From the NCBI RefSeq assembly GCF_004168285.1, contig NZ_SEWF01000026.1:1-64000 (forward strand): a DNA stretch of 64,000 nt. Reading direction: 5' to 3'. Within the stretch, counting starts at the first letter, position 1. The number at the start of each line of letters is the position of its first letter. The stretch comes from Emticicia agri (GTDB taxonomy: Bacteria; Bacteroidota; Bacteroidia; Cytophagales; Spirosomataceae). Below, in pieces: positions 25,356 to 34,401 of this stretch. The notes beneath the pieces are model-generated. The model was not told the DNA's origin and ran no database searches. It was given only the letters and a program-made list of their open reading frames with translations. A program made the translations under genes and the position numbers.

Positions 25356-25787
25356 TTATGCTATTTCAATTAAACGTGGTTCTTTTGGTTTTGCTTCCTC
25401 TTTTTTAGGCAATGATAACCCTAAAACGCCTTCGTTATAAGAGGCAACTATTTTATCGCCATCAACCGTTTTTGGTAAAGTAAACGAACGTTTGAATGAA
25501 GAATAATTAAATTCTTTACGAGTGTATTTACCATTGTCTTTGCTTTCTTCGCTTTCAGTTTTTTGTTCAGCCGAAATGGTTAATACATTTTCGTGAATAT
25601 TAATTTTGAAATCTTCTTTTTTCAAGCCCGGAGCAGCCAATTCAAGTTTAAATTCGTTTTCATCTTCTAATACATTCACTGCAGGGAATGAGTGTTGATG
25701 AGTTGGTGCTACTCGCTCGAAATCATTAAAAAAGTTTTGTAATACTGATGGAAATGTAGGTGCGAAACTTCTTACTAATGTTGCCAT
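25356..25787 (-). CDS. Hsp20/alpha-crystallin small heat-shock protein
   Basis: A 143-residue small heat-shock chaperone. ATG at 25787 (MATLVRSFAPTFPS) is chosen; the frame is open 150 bases further but that extension has no family similarity. The alpha-crystallin domain spans about residues 40-132: FPAVNVLEDENEFKLELAAPG, the conserved LKKEDFKINIHENVLTISAE, FKRSFTLPKTVDGDKIVASYNEGVLGLSLPK, then a short C-terminal tail with the IxI-like RLIEIA, which links oligomer subunits. It binds unfolding proteins in the cytoplasm. Two inverted repeats lie upstream (25823-25838 and 25921-25939) and may take part in regulation. Confidence 0.93.
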   Translation of the reverse strand: MATLVRSFAPTFPSVLQNFFNDFERVAPTHQHSFPAVNVLEDENEFKLELAAPGLKKEDFKINIHENVLTISAEQKTESEESKDNGKYTRKEFNYSSFKRSFTLPKTVDGDKIVASYNEGVLGLSLPKKEEAKPKEPRLIEIA

Positions 25788-25822
25788 GGTTTTATAAATT
25801 TTATCTTGTTTAACATTTAACT

Positions 25823-25838
25823 GCCACAACCTTGTGGC
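25823..25838 (-). promoter_or_regulatory. Inverted repeat in the hsp20 leader
   Basis: GCCACAA-CC-TTGTGGC, two 7-base arms, 36 bases before the hsp20 start codon. In RNA it can form GCCAC-6-base loop-GTGGC. It could be an operator or a leader hairpin; no known family was matched. Confidence 0.4.
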
Positions 25839-25920
25839 GACGTATGCTATATTATCAATTTGTGTACCACTACAAAAACAAAGACAAAATGACATATATT
25901 TACTATTAAAAGAAAGAAGC

Positions 25921-25939
25921 AAATGACAAATTGTCATTT
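25921..25939. promoter_or_regulatory. Near-perfect palindrome upstream of hsp20
   Basis: AAATGACAA-A-TTGTCATTT: two 9-base arms around one base, about 135 bases before hsp20, the size of a dimeric repressor site. A partial copy, AAAATGACA, stands at 25886-25894. The regulator is unknown. Confidence 0.45.
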
Positions 25940-25976
25940 ACACTATTTAAAGACTGCTAAAACGTCATAAAACCAA

Positions 25977-26005
25977 GAGGGAGCCGGCTTATGACCAACT
26001 CCCTC
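25977..26005 (-). terminator. Possible terminator of the SRAP-TPR unit
   Basis: GAGGGAG / CTCCCTC stem with a 15-base loop, 24 bases after the TPR gene stop. The T tract on the minus strand is weak (TTGGTTTT), so this is a fair but not certain terminator. Confidence 0.5.
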
Positions 26006-26028
26006 TCAGCTTGCGTGTATTTGTTCTA

Positions 26029-26940
26029 TCAATCCAGTTTCTTTAATAATTCTTTGGCATAGGCATTATCCGGATTTACGGCCAGTGATTTTTCACAATA
26101 TTGAAGTGCCATTTTTTTCTGCCCTTTCTTTTGATAGGCTTCGGCTAACCGATAAAATCCGTTATCGCTTTGCGGATTGCTTGTTACCGCTTTCTGATAA
26201 TAATTAATAGCCATATCATAATTTTCTTTATCAAGATATAACCCTCCCAGATTGAAATTAGCCTCATAATGCTTTGGATTGAAACGCACTACCGATTCAA
26301 GGTCGGCTATAGCTCCGTTTACATTACCCAAAGCTGTCTTGCAATTCCCTCTTTTATAATAGCTCATTTCGGGATTAATTCCTAAACTGATACAACGGTC
26401 GAAGGCTACAAGCGCTTTTTCAGTATCATTACGGGTATAAAACTCCATCGCTTTTTTAAATAACTGTGGTGGAGGAATCTTATTGATTTCTTCTGTCAAA
26501 TCAACTTCTTCGTTGGCGTTGTTATCCATTTTCAACTCAAAGCCATCAAATATCTCTACATTATTGGCATTAGCCAATGCTTTCAGTTCTTTTCCTCTCT
26601 CAATGGCAGAACCTGCCGTGTGCGCTTCTTTTTTACGAACTTCTAACTGGAATTTCCCCTTTACTTTAGCAATCCCTATATACTGATAATCCTGGTTAAT
26701 CAGGACTTCTTTTAGGTGAGCTATATCTTTTGGGTCGCTATCTATAAAATAGTAATGATAATCTACGGGCTCTTCCTCATTAAAACCATTGTTTTTCAGA
26801 TGTGTAAAAAGTGTCTGCACTTCGCTGGCATGGTTACATTTCTGCCCCAGACTAACCAATGGCATCACCGATATAGCCCAAAAGCCAAAACTGATACCAC
26901 TCTTGTGAAGAGATAAATTTTTAATTATGCTATTAATCAT
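26029..26940 (-). CDS. TPR-repeat protein, exported
   Basis: A 303-residue protein with an uncleaved or weak signal segment near residues 15-33 (SFGFWAISVMPLVSLGQ). The first half (about 35-150) is an unassigned domain resembling ribonuclease E inhibitor RraB-type text (FTHLKNNGFNEEEPVDYHYYFI, LKEVLINQDYQYIGIAKVKGKFQLEVRK). The second half (about 160-303) holds four tetratricopeptide repeats (ALVAFDRCISLGINPEMSYYKRG, GAIADLESVVRFNPKHYEAN, MAINYYQKAVTSNPQSD, MALQYCEKSLAVNPDN). TPR domains bind proteins; no enzymatic role is implied. It starts 4 bases after the SRAP gene and is co-transcribed with it. Confidence 0.8.
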   Translation of the reverse strand: MINSIIKNLSLHKSGISFGFWAISVMPLVSLGQKCNHASEVQTLFTHLKNNGFNEEEPVDYHYYFIDSDPKDIAHLKEVLINQDYQYIGIAKVKGKFQLEVRKKEAHTAGSAIERGKELKALANANNVEIFDGFELKMDNNANEEVDLTEEINKIPPPQLFKKAMEFYTRNDTEKALVAFDRCISLGINPEMSYYKRGNCKTALGNVNGAIADLESVVRFNPKHYEANFNLGGLYLDKENYDMAINYYQKAVTSNPQSDNGFYRLAEAYQKKGQKKMALQYCEKSLAVNPDNAYAKELLKKLD

Positions 26941-26944
26941 ACAA

Positions 26945-27673
26945 TTAAAAAAGACTGGTTTGTGTAATCTCTGAATAGGTGTAGGGTTTCAGCACATCAG
27001 GTGTATTTGAGTCTTTCTCCGAAATTCTGCGGCTTATGGTATAAGCCTCCATTTTCTTTTCGTCGAAAGGTCTGGCAAAAGAGTCTATGGTAGTTTCATC
27101 AAACCCTTTATGAAGCCAATCCAGTTCAGTTTCCTTAGCTAATATAACGGGCATTCTTTTCTTCGAATTGTGTATCCGTGCCATTAAAGGATTGGCATCG
27201 GTGGTAAGAATCGAAAAGGTTTCTTTCGTTTCTCCGCTTTGTTTATCAGTCCACACCTCCCATATTCCGGCCATACTGAAAATCTCTTCGTCTTTCAGAT
27301 GAATGTAATACGGAAATTTTTTGCTGCCTATGGTTTGCCATTCAAAGAAACCCGTGGCAGGCACTAGGCAATGTCTTTTATGAGCCGATTCTCTGAAAGA
27401 CGGTTTTTCAAAAATGGTTTCTATGCGTGCATTAGGCGTATTTTTGCGCAATTCCATCGCTTTATCATGGTTGCTTGCCCATGACGGTATCAAACCCCAT
27501 TGCATCAGTTGAATCGTATCGGGTTCGGCATCAGTAATAACAGGCAAAGGCAAAAAGCTGAAAGCATTTGCATGATACACTGGTTTTACCTTTTCTGAAT
27601 CGTTGAATTTTTTGGCTCTGTACCGCTCTTTCAGCCTGTCAGGGTCAATTGCCTGTGATAGATGATAACACAT
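26945..27673 (-). CDS. yedK: SRAP domain protein (YedK/HMCES type abasic-site protein)
   Basis: A 242-residue SOS response-associated peptidase family protein. The start is fixed by the required Cys at position 2 (MCYHLSQ), which forms a thiazolidine crosslink with abasic sites in single-stranded DNA. Further family marks are NARIETIFEKPSFRESAHKRHCLVPATGFFEW (the Asn and Glu of the active site) and MARIHNSKKRMPVIL (active-site His). It shields abasic lesions at replication forks. Followed at 4 bases by a TPR gene. Confidence 0.93.
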   Translation of the reverse strand: MCYHLSQAIDPDRLKERYRAKKFNDSEKVKPVYHANAFSFLPLPVITDAEPDTIQLMQWGLIPSWASNHDKAMELRKNTPNARIETIFEKPSFRESAHKRHCLVPATGFFEWQTIGSKKFPYYIHLKDEEIFSMAGIWEVWTDKQSGETKETFSILTTDANPLMARIHNSKKRMPVILAKETELDWLHKGFDETTIDSFARPFDEKKMEAYTISRRISEKDSNTPDVLKPYTYSEITQTSLF

Positions 27674-27802
27674 TTTTGTAGGATGTTTTGTGGAAATAAG
27701 TATGCAAATAAAATACTAATTTACGCATTTACAGGCATTCAGGCAAGGATTTTCTGCCTGAATTCAGGTGCTGACAGTTTTACCAAATGCCTGTAAAAAA
27801 GC

Positions 27803-27826
27803 AAAGACACCCCGAAGAGTGTCTTT
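27803..27826 (-). terminator. Terminator of the collagen-like lipoprotein gene
   Basis: AAAGACAC / GTGTCTTT with an 8-base loop, 30 bases after the stop. On the minus strand it is followed by GCTTTTTT. Confidence 0.7.
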
Positions 27827-27856
27827 ACCATCCCATTTCCTGACAAATTTTCCAAA

Positions 27857-28522
27857 CTATTCCGGGATTCCGAAAGCGCGGGCAACAGCTTCAAAATTAG
27901 TATAATCTAAATTGGCTCTTGCTTGTACGCCTCCGGGTATAATAACGTAACGAAACTGCAAATTATTGGCTGGTTTGCCTGATGGTTCTAATAATTCCAG
28001 AAAATTAAAAATTACTTTCTCCATACTTATGCCAACATTATAATTGCTGATGCTCGAATTGGTGGTTAAAGTAAGCGGCAGTAAAAAACTTGCACTATTG
28101 GCATTCTGGCGGCTATACGCTAAAACCACACCTCTATCTACAATATCCTGCGTAATTTTTCCTTCGGCTATGGTATAAGTATAATTAATTTCCGACAATT
28201 TCTGCCAGTCGCTGGTATTGGGTATAAACCAACCCGAATAAATGACATTGGCCGTACCGGGGTCTCCTTTATCGCCCTTGTCTCCCGTAGCTCCATTAGA
28301 CCCGTTTGTGCCAGGGTCTCCTTTATCACCCTGGGTGCCTGTTGCGCCTGTTGGGCCGGTAGCTCCGGCCGGACCCGTTGCACCCGGAGACCCGGTCGCT
28401 CCTGTGGCCCCCGTTACCCCTTGTGGTCCGGCTGCTCCGTCAGGTCCTTGAGGGCCTTCGCACGCAGCTATTATCAGGCAACTAATTACTATCAGTGGAA
28501 GTAGTTTTGTTTTCATGTTCAT
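27857..28522 (-). CDS. Lipoprotein with collagen-like Gly-X-Y repeats
   Basis: A 221-residue predicted lipoprotein: hydrophobic leader with lipobox LIIAAC, Cys21 as lipid site. Directly after it come 22 uninterrupted Gly-X-Y triplets (residues 23-88; [15 protein letters not shown] types), enough for a short collagen-like triple helix. Asp/Lys triplets (GDKGDP) resemble bacterial collagens, which are stabilised by charge, not hydroxyproline. The C-terminal domain (about 90-221) is unassigned and could serve as trimerisation head. ATG at 28522 or 28516 are both possible. The gene stands alone; the GC-rich repeat stretch contrasts with its surroundings because of Gly and Pro codons. Confidence 0.85.
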   Translation of the reverse strand: MNMKTKLLPLIVISCLIIAACEGPQGPDGAAGPQGVTGATGATGSPGATGPAGATGPTGATGTQGDKGDPGTNGSNGATGDKGDKGDPGTANVIYSGWFIPNTSDWQKLSEINYTYTIAEGKITQDIVDRGVVLAYSRQNANSASFLLPLTLTTNSSISNYNVGISMEKVIFNFLELLEPSGKPANNLQFRYVIIPGGVQARANLDYTNFEAVARAFGIPE

Positions 28523-28593
28523 GTCTTGTGCAATAGTTTGGATTTTATTTTTCTGTATATCTGCGCTAAAAATATCAAAATTAGTCCATAAAA

Positions 28594-28624
28594 AACCCTC
28601 TAAGTTTTATTTTTCTCAGAGGGT
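28594..28624 (-). terminator. Terminator of the 28642 lipoprotein gene
   Basis: AACCCTCT / AGAGGGTT stem with a 15-base loop, 18 bases after the stop; TTTTT follows near on the minus strand. Confidence 0.65.
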
Positions 28625-28641
28625 TAATGTTGATGTAAAAT

Positions 28642-29187
28642 TTAAATCGATTTGGGTTGCTGGGTAAATCTTACTTCAAGACCTCTGTCCAATTTATTCT
28701 TCACAACTTTAATGCTGACTTGTCCTGTGGGTTTAATTTTCCATACAAGTATCGGGTTTTCCGATACAGGCTTTCCATAGCGTACCGAAAACAAATTACT
28801 AAGTTCCTGCTTTAGGCTTTCATTTGTTTCGTCGGTGTTCATATAGATGTCTAATTCAATACCTGAAACACGATTCTGACTGTTTTTCTCATAAAGAATG
28901 TCAACGGTTTCAAGATTTTCAGAGTCAAAAGAATAGCCAACGTGCGAATCTTCTTCTTCAAAAAGTTCGGTTGTTTCTTTCTTTTTTACTTCTTCTATTG
29001 AATCGCCAAATTTAACACCTCGTAAAAGACCTTCACCTGTACCCATAATGTTACGAGCCAGGGTTTGCACATTGCTTGAGGCAGGTGCTGTTGGTGGGGA
29101 TGGGACACTTACTTCCACTTTCTGGGTTTCTTTTGGGTTACTACAAGCAAGAATAAACAAAATTAAAACAAAAATGTAGATTTTCAT
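28642..29187 (-). CDS. Hypothetical lipoprotein
   Basis: 181 residues with a lipoprotein leader (lipobox FILACS, Cys15), a Pro/Ser-rich linker (about 25-45), and a mixed alpha/beta domain from about 50 that begins GTGEGLLRGVKFGDSIEEVKKKE. I do not recognise the family. It would sit on the periplasmic face of a membrane. It stands alone between the collagen-like lipoprotein and the BamA-like gene, all on the minus strand, with its own terminator. Confidence 0.7.
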   Translation of the reverse strand: MKIYIFVLILFILACSNPKETQKVEVSVPSPPTAPASSNVQTLARNIMGTGEGLLRGVKFGDSIEEVKKKETTELFEEEDSHVGYSFDSENLETVDILYEKNSQNRVSGIELDIYMNTDETNESLKQELSNLFSVRYGKPVSENPILVWKIKPTGQVSIKVVKNKLDRGLEVRFTQQPKSI

Positions 29188-29317
29188 GATTTTGAACGAA
29201 TTGTATCGGTATTTAATCTATTATAGAATATGTTTAAAAACTCTTGTTCTACCTGCAAAGGCAATCGTACAACACCTGTTTTCTGGTCAGGTAGTAAATT
29301 TTAAACATCATCTGTAT

Positions 29318-30712
29318 TTAAAAATCTCTGGTAACCGCAAAAAAAACTCTTCTCTCCCCTAAACCATTTAATGAATAATTGATTCTTCCGACTACGTTGT
29401 AAAATGTAACTACATCAAGCCCTAAACCTGTTCCGGCAATGAGTTTGTTTGCCAAACGACTATTATTCCATGCCGAAAACTCATTCTTAACGTACCCAAC
29501 GTCAATAAATGAATTTAAGTATGCCGCTATCGGAAAAGTATTGAATTGTTTTATTTTAAGATACTTTTTCAAATCAAAGGTGCGGTTAAAAAGTTGGTAC
29601 TTCAGGTTGGTTTTTATGAGTCCGTATCGTTGCCCGTCAATCACATAGAGTTCATAGCCTCTTACCAGGTCGTTACGATACCCTAAGCCCAATGTTTGTA
29701 AAAAAGGCTGTGTTTTCGGGAATGACACTCTGCCTCTTACACTATAATTGGCGTAGAATTTTTTTCCTAAAGGGATATACTGTGTGAATCCTGCCGATAA
29801 ACTGAATAAATTGATATTATCGCTCGGTAATAATCCATATTTGGTAGCCCCGAAACTCACCGAATAGCCATCTAACGCATATTGTCTGTTATCTCTTTTA
29901 TCATACACATAAGCATAACTCGCCAGGAAGTAATTCTGTTTTTGTCTGGCCTCTAAAAGATAGTTCGGATTAAGCACTGCAATGGTATCACCTATCTGTA
30001 CTTGTGTATAACTCAGTTCTAATTGTTGATTCTGATAAAAACCTTTTCGTTGGCTAAAAACCGAATAGATATACAACCGTTCTCTTTGCTTGCTTTCACT
30101 TTGAAAAAACTGTAATTTATCTTGCCAGGTACGGTAAGCCATTGTTTTATTCATCACATAGAGCACACCTACCGATATTCTTTTGGTCAGGTCTTTATCT
30201 AAATAAGGCGTCGAATATGCTATTTCGAAATTAGGCACAAAACCAAATTCTGCCCGTAGTTTTAGCTGGTCGTTATTTCCTGTCAGGTTTGAATGCTTAC
30301 TATACACCCCATAAATAGTGCGTTTTAAATCCCGCTTTCGTTCATACCACCATTCATTAAAATTACGGTCGGCTAAATAAAACACCGGAAAAGCGACAAA
30401 ATAGAGGCGTTCTTTTACTTCAATTTCTAAATCAATTACCGAATCGCTGATGTCTATTACAGCTATATTTACCGCAATAAACAGATTGGTATTCACTATT
30501 TTCCTGCGATCTGTTTCTAATACTTCATTCATTAATGCTTTTTTCAGACTGTCTCCGGGTCTTACTCCTACTTCACGCAGAATAATTTTGTCTTTGGTGC
30601 GCACATTCCCTTTTATCAATATCTGGCGAACAAATACCGAATCGGCAGCAAAGCCCTGGCAATAGCAGACCTGTAAAAAGCAAAACACAAAAAAGAATCT
30701 GAATTTATTCAT
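29318..30712 (-). CDS. Short BamA/TamA-like outer-membrane protein (POTRA plus barrel)
   Basis: A 464-residue member of the D15/Omp85 superfamily. It has a signal peptide (1 to about 22), one POTRA domain (about 25-98: VFVRQILIKGNVRTKDKIILREV, GDSLKKAL, VNTNLFIAVNIAV) and a C-terminal 16-strand-like barrel ending with an aromatic (VFFAVTRDF), as outer-membrane barrels do. BamA itself has five POTRA domains, so this is an accessory paralogue, perhaps for insertion of particular outer-membrane proteins or for lipid/protein transport. The neighbours do not tell its client. Confidence 0.82.
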   Translation of the reverse strand: MNKFRFFFVFCFLQVCYCQGFAADSVFVRQILIKGNVRTKDKIILREVGVRPGDSLKKALMNEVLETDRRKIVNTNLFIAVNIAVIDISDSVIDLEIEVKERLYFVAFPVFYLADRNFNEWWYERKRDLKRTIYGVYSKHSNLTGNNDQLKLRAEFGFVPNFEIAYSTPYLDKDLTKRISVGVLYVMNKTMAYRTWQDKLQFFQSESKQRERLYIYSVFSQRKGFYQNQQLELSYTQVQIGDTIAVLNPNYLLEARQKQNYFLASYAYVYDKRDNRQYALDGYSVSFGATKYGLLPSDNINLFSLSAGFTQYIPLGKKFYANYSVRGRVSFPKTQPFLQTLGLGYRNDLVRGYELYVIDGQRYGLIKTNLKYQLFNRTFDLKKYLKIKQFNTFPIAAYLNSFIDVGYVKNEFSAWNNSRLANKLIAGTGLGLDVVTFYNVVGRINYSLNGLGERRVFFAVTRDF

Positions 30713-30867
30713 TCAAGCGGGTAGATAGGAAATTTCGTTTTAGCACCTGAAGCTGGTTTCAAAAACCAAAATTACGCTATTTCTATCAAAAAACTTAAAA
30801 TTTTACAAATCAATACAGGAAATCTAAATTATTACCATATTTACAAATTCAACCTTAAAACCTGTTT

Positions 30868-32085
30868 ATGGAGCGTTTGTTTATTACTGAGAAAATCAGC
30901 ACGCTATTACCTAAGATTAAAGAATTTGTAGTCAACGAATTATATCCTTTAGAAACTACCGAAAATCTTACTCATCATTTCTCTTACATAGAGCCTGTGC
31001 TGCAACAAAAAAGAGCGTTGGTAAAAAAAGCAGGATTGTGGGGGTTGCACTTGCCTGAAAAAGAAGGTGGGTTGGAACTGAGCCTTTGCGAGTTCGGGCA
31101 GATAAGTGAAATTTTAGCGATGACACCATTCGGGCATTTTGTATTTAATACACAGGCACCTGACATTGGCAATACCGAACTGATGCATAAATATGCCCCC
31201 AAGCACCTGAAAGACCAATACCTGAAACCTTTGATGGATGGGGCTATCAGAAGCTGTTTTTCTATGACCGAGCCTGAATTTGCAGGGTCTAACCCTACCC
31301 GTATGGGTACAATGGCCATCAAAGACGGCGATGATTATGTGATAAATGGTCATAAATGGTTTACCTCGTCGGCCGATGGTGCGGCGTTTGCCATTGTGAT
31401 GGCCGTAACCAACCCCGATGCAGCCCCTCATAAAAGGGCCAGCCAGATACTGGTACCCACTGATACGCCCGGTTTTAAACTGGTAAGGAATATTCCGATT
31501 ATGGGACATGCAGGTGATAGCTGGGCAAGCCATGCAGAAGTAACCTACGAAAATGTACGAGTACCTCAAGCCAATCTGATTGGTGTAGAAGGAGCCGGAT
31601 TTTTATTAGCTCAGGAACGTTTAGGGCCAGGCAGAATACACCATTGTATGCGTTTTATAGGCATTGCTGAGCGTAGTTTTGAACTGATGTGTAGGTATGC
31701 GGTTTCGAGAGAAATGGAAGAAGGAGTTGTACTGGGTGAAAAGCAGTTTATTCAAGGGTTTATTGCTGAAAGTAGGGCAGAGATTGATGCGGCACGTTTG
31801 TTGGTACTACGAACAGCCAAAAATATAGACGAACAGGGAGCAGCAAATGTACGTGACGAAATATCGATGATAAAGTTCTTTACAGCTAATATGATGCTTC
31901 GGGTAATTGATAGAGCCATACAAACGCATGGTGCATTAGGCATGACCAACGATATTCTGTTATCGCATTGGTACTCGCACGAAAGAGCCGCCCGTATTTA
32001 TGATGGTGCCGATGAAGTACATAAAACAGCCTTAGCCCGTGGTATCCTGAAGGACTATGGTCTGGATGTCAGGAAAGGCAAATAA
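30868..32085 (+). CDS. Acyl-CoA dehydrogenase family protein
   Basis: 405 residues with the standard acyl-CoA dehydrogenase layout: N-terminal helical domain (1-125), beta domain with CFSMTEPEFAGSNPTRM and INGHKWFTS (FAD contact, about 135-165), and C-terminal helical domain with RIHHCMRFIGIAERSFELM, QFIQGFIAESRAEIDAARLL and the Gly-rich IQTHGALGMTNDILLSHWYSHERAARIYDGADEVHKTALA end. The sequence is nearest to the long-chain ACAD10/11-like group. It would remove two hydrogens from an acyl-CoA with FAD; the chain length is unknown. The alpha/beta hydrolase gene follows after 12 bases and is probably in the same operon. Confidence 0.92.
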   Translation: MERLFITEKISTLLPKIKEFVVNELYPLETTENLTHHFSYIEPVLQQKRALVKKAGLWGLHLPEKEGGLELSLCEFGQISEILAMTPFGHFVFNTQAPDIGNTELMHKYAPKHLKDQYLKPLMDGAIRSCFSMTEPEFAGSNPTRMGTMAIKDGDDYVINGHKWFTSSADGAAFAIVMAVTNPDAAPHKRASQILVPTDTPGFKLVRNIPIMGHAGDSWASHAEVTYENVRVPQANLIGVEGAGFLLAQERLGPGRIHHCMRFIGIAERSFELMCRYAVSREMEEGVVLGEKQFIQGFIAESRAEIDAARLLVLRTAKNIDEQGAANVRDEISMIKFFTANMMLRVIDRAIQTHGALGMTNDILLSHWYSHERAARIYDGADEVHKTALARGILKDYGLDVRKGK

Positions 32086-32097
32086 TTTAATACCCCT

Positions 32098-32886
32098 ATG
32101 AAAACCCTAATATTTATCCTTCTATGGCCATTACTGGTTGTTGCTCAGCATGAGAGAGAACCCTTATTCACTTCTTTTGATGGCACAAAAATTCATTATG
32201 AAGTAACAGGTGAAGGTACGCCTGTGGTACTGCTTCATGGTTTTATGAGTAGTAGCAAATCATGGAAAAGAGGAGTGCTGATTCAGACATTGGCTGATAA
32301 TGGCTTTAAAGTCATTAATGTTGACTTAAGAGGCAACGGGGTATCTGACAAACCTCATTCGTTAGCGGCCTATCAGGAAAATGCCGAGATAAAAGATGTA
32401 ATGGCATTAATGAAGCATCTGGGCTTTAAAAAATACCATGTAGTAGGCTATTCAAGAGGCGCGATTCTGGTAGCCAAACAACTGACCTTAGACAAACATA
32501 TTATGAAAGCCGTAATTGGTGGGGCAGGAGTTGATTTTACAAATCCGAACTGGGAAAGAAGAAAGATGTTTGCCGAAGCCTTTTCGGGTAAGGCGCACTT
32601 GTATCCCGAAACTAAAGGAGCCATTGAAAGTGCCAGAAGAAATGGCGTAGATACATTAGTAATGGGTTATCTGCAAAAAGTACAACCTACTACCCTGCCT
32701 TCTGAATTAGCCAAAGTTAAAAAGCCCGTACTTGTGATTTCAGGTGAACAGGATAGTGATAATGGTGATGTACCTGCCCTGGCAAAGATGATACCTCACT
32801 CTACTTTGAAAACCGTTCCGGGAAATCATGGGAATACTTCTATTTCAGAAGCATTTGCCAAGGAGATTGTGGCTTTTTTGAAATAA
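32098..32886 (+). CDS. Exported alpha/beta hydrolase
   Basis: 262 residues, with a signal peptide (1-16, ending VVAQ) and an alpha/beta-hydrolase domain: VVLLHGFMSSSKSW (oxyanion HG), NVDLRGNGVSDKP, nucleophile elbow GYSRGA (Ser), VLVISGEQDSDNGD (Asp) and VPGNHGNTS (His). This is a typical Ser-Asp-His esterase or lipase-like enzyme working outside the cytoplasm. The substrate is unknown. Twelve bases behind the acyl-CoA dehydrogenase gene. Confidence 0.88.
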   Translation: MKTLIFILLWPLLVVAQHEREPLFTSFDGTKIHYEVTGEGTPVVLLHGFMSSSKSWKRGVLIQTLADNGFKVINVDLRGNGVSDKPHSLAAYQENAEIKDVMALMKHLGFKKYHVVGYSRGAILVAKQLTLDKHIMKAVIGGAGVDFTNPNWERRKMFAEAFSGKAHLYPETKGAIESARRNGVDTLVMGYLQKVQPTTLPSELAKVKKPVLVISGEQDSDNGDVPALAKMIPHSTLKTVPGNHGNTSISEAFAKEIVAFLK

Positions 32887-32989
32887 AATATATCACGATT
32901 TTTGAAATCGTAGTTTGTAGATAACCAGTAAAATAATTAGGCCTTAGCATACAAAACCATGACAAGTTGAAGAGTTGTGATACAATTCA

Positions 32990-34195
32990 TCAAGCCACAT
33001 CTAATATAATCCTGAACGTAGTTCCCTTATCAACCTGGGTTTCTTTTACATACAGTCTTCCGTCATGATAATTTTCGATGATGCGTCTGGCTAAGGTAAG
33101 CCCAAGCCCCCAGCCTCTCTTTTTAGTACTGAAACCCGGTTTGAATATTTTGCGCAGATTGGTCTGAGAAATCCCTTTACCTGTATCTGTTACATCAATG
33201 GCTATTCTGTTTTTATTCAGAGGCAATAGCGATACAAATAATTCTCCCTTGCCAACCATCGCATCAACGGCATTCTTACAAAGGTTTTCTATCACCCATT
33301 CAAATAAATGCCGGTTTACTTCTACCATTGTATCATCTGGTATCTGACTTGCGAAATGCACTTTTACTTTGGTCGAAATTCTTCTTTCTAAATATTTTAG
33401 TGTCTGCTCTACCATTTCTGCAATTCTCTCCTTACTCATCTGCGGAATAGACCCTATATTCGAGAAACGGGTAGTAATGGTTTCCAGTCGCTTCACGTCT
33501 TTCTCCATTTCATCACCTATACTTGCATCAAATTCAGGGTTAGCTCTTAACACTTCTACCCATGCCATCAAGGCTGATATAGGCGTACCCAACTGGTGAG
33601 CCGTTTCTTTAGCTAAACCAACCCATACACGATTTTGCTCGGCTTTGCGTGATGAGCTATAAGCGATATAGGCCAAAGAACCAAAAATCAGAAAAGTGCC
33701 TATTAAAATATAAGGAAAATACCGCAATTGTTTGACTACTACCGAATTGCTATAATAAACATAGCCTTTATCTTTGCCAGCGACAAACTCAATTGGCGGA
33801 TGCTCCTGTCCCATTTCTGCCACTATATTATATTTAAAATCCAGGAGTTCCTGCTCTGTCCACTTTCTGGTTTTATCTTCAAGCTCTGGTATATTCTGAT
33901 GAGTTTTTGACGGTACGCCGTTGATGACCAATATCATCGGAACTGTTTCATTCGCCTCTAACATTTCCTGTACATAGGTATAATCGCATGAGCTATTGAG
34001 GCTCTGCTCAATGGTAAATCTAATCCCTTCTGCATAGAGTTTAGCATACTTTTTCTCACGGCCATCAAGCGTTTCACCCAGTTGATTAAAATAATATAGA
34101 ATACCTGTGCCTACCAGTAACAATATAATAATTGCAAAAAACCGCCAGCCCGTAATTTGCTCATATATATTTACAAACACCTCTCGTCGTGCCAT
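32990..34195 (-). CDS. Membrane sensor histidine kinase
   Basis: 401 residues: first membrane helix at about 17-36, a periplasmic sensing region of about 110 residues, second helix at about 150-172 (YILIGTFLIFGSLAYIAYS), then a kinase core. The H box is AKETAHQLGTPISALMAW, the N box VIENLCKNAVDAM, G1 DVTDTGKGI and G2 GWGLGLTLARRIIENYHDGRL. No response-regulator gene adjoins it, so it is an orphan. The signal is unknown. Divergent from rsmH. Confidence 0.9.
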   Translation of the reverse strand: MARREVFVNIYEQITGWRFFAIIILLLVGTGILYYFNQLGETLDGREKKYAKLYAEGIRFTIEQSLNSSCDYTYVQEMLEANETVPMILVINGVPSKTHQNIPELEDKTRKWTEQELLDFKYNIVAEMGQEHPPIEFVAGKDKGYVYYSNSVVVKQLRYFPYILIGTFLIFGSLAYIAYSSSRKAEQNRVWVGLAKETAHQLGTPISALMAWVEVLRANPEFDASIGDEMEKDVKRLETITTRFSNIGSIPQMSKERIAEMVEQTLKYLERRISTKVKVHFASQIPDDTMVEVNRHLFEWVIENLCKNAVDAMVGKGELFVSLLPLNKNRIAIDVTDTGKGISQTNLRKIFKPGFSTKKRGWGLGLTLARRIIENYHDGRLYVKETQVDKGTTFRIILDVA

Positions 34196-34364
34196 GAAAA
34201 ATTAGATTTTGAATAGTTTTAGGGATAAAGGTGTATCTTTTTTCTGAATATCCTTTATTCGTTTATAGATATTCCAACGAAAATTCATCAAATTAATTTT
34301 GCGCTTTTCTGATTACCAAAATTAGATAAACTTCGCTTAAAACGGGAATATTTTCATTTTTCAC

Positions 34365-34372
34365 TATTTTTG
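34365..34372 (+). promoter_or_regulatory. -7 promoter element of rsmH
   Basis: TATTTTTG matches TAnnTTTG, 30 bases before the rsmH ATG. No clear -33 element. It points to independent transcription of rsmH. Confidence 0.45.
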
Positions 34373-34401
34373 CAATTATTATCGATATTTAATTGCTTTA
34401 T

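Noticed and set aside
25788-25937. N-terminal extension of Hsp20
   Set aside because: The 50 added residues have no similarity to the family and cover the palindromes upstream; MATLVRSFAP is the normal start.
28242-28451. Proline-rich frame opposite the collagen-like gene
   Set aside because: An antisense mirror of Gly-X-Y codons; it has no start signal and no family.
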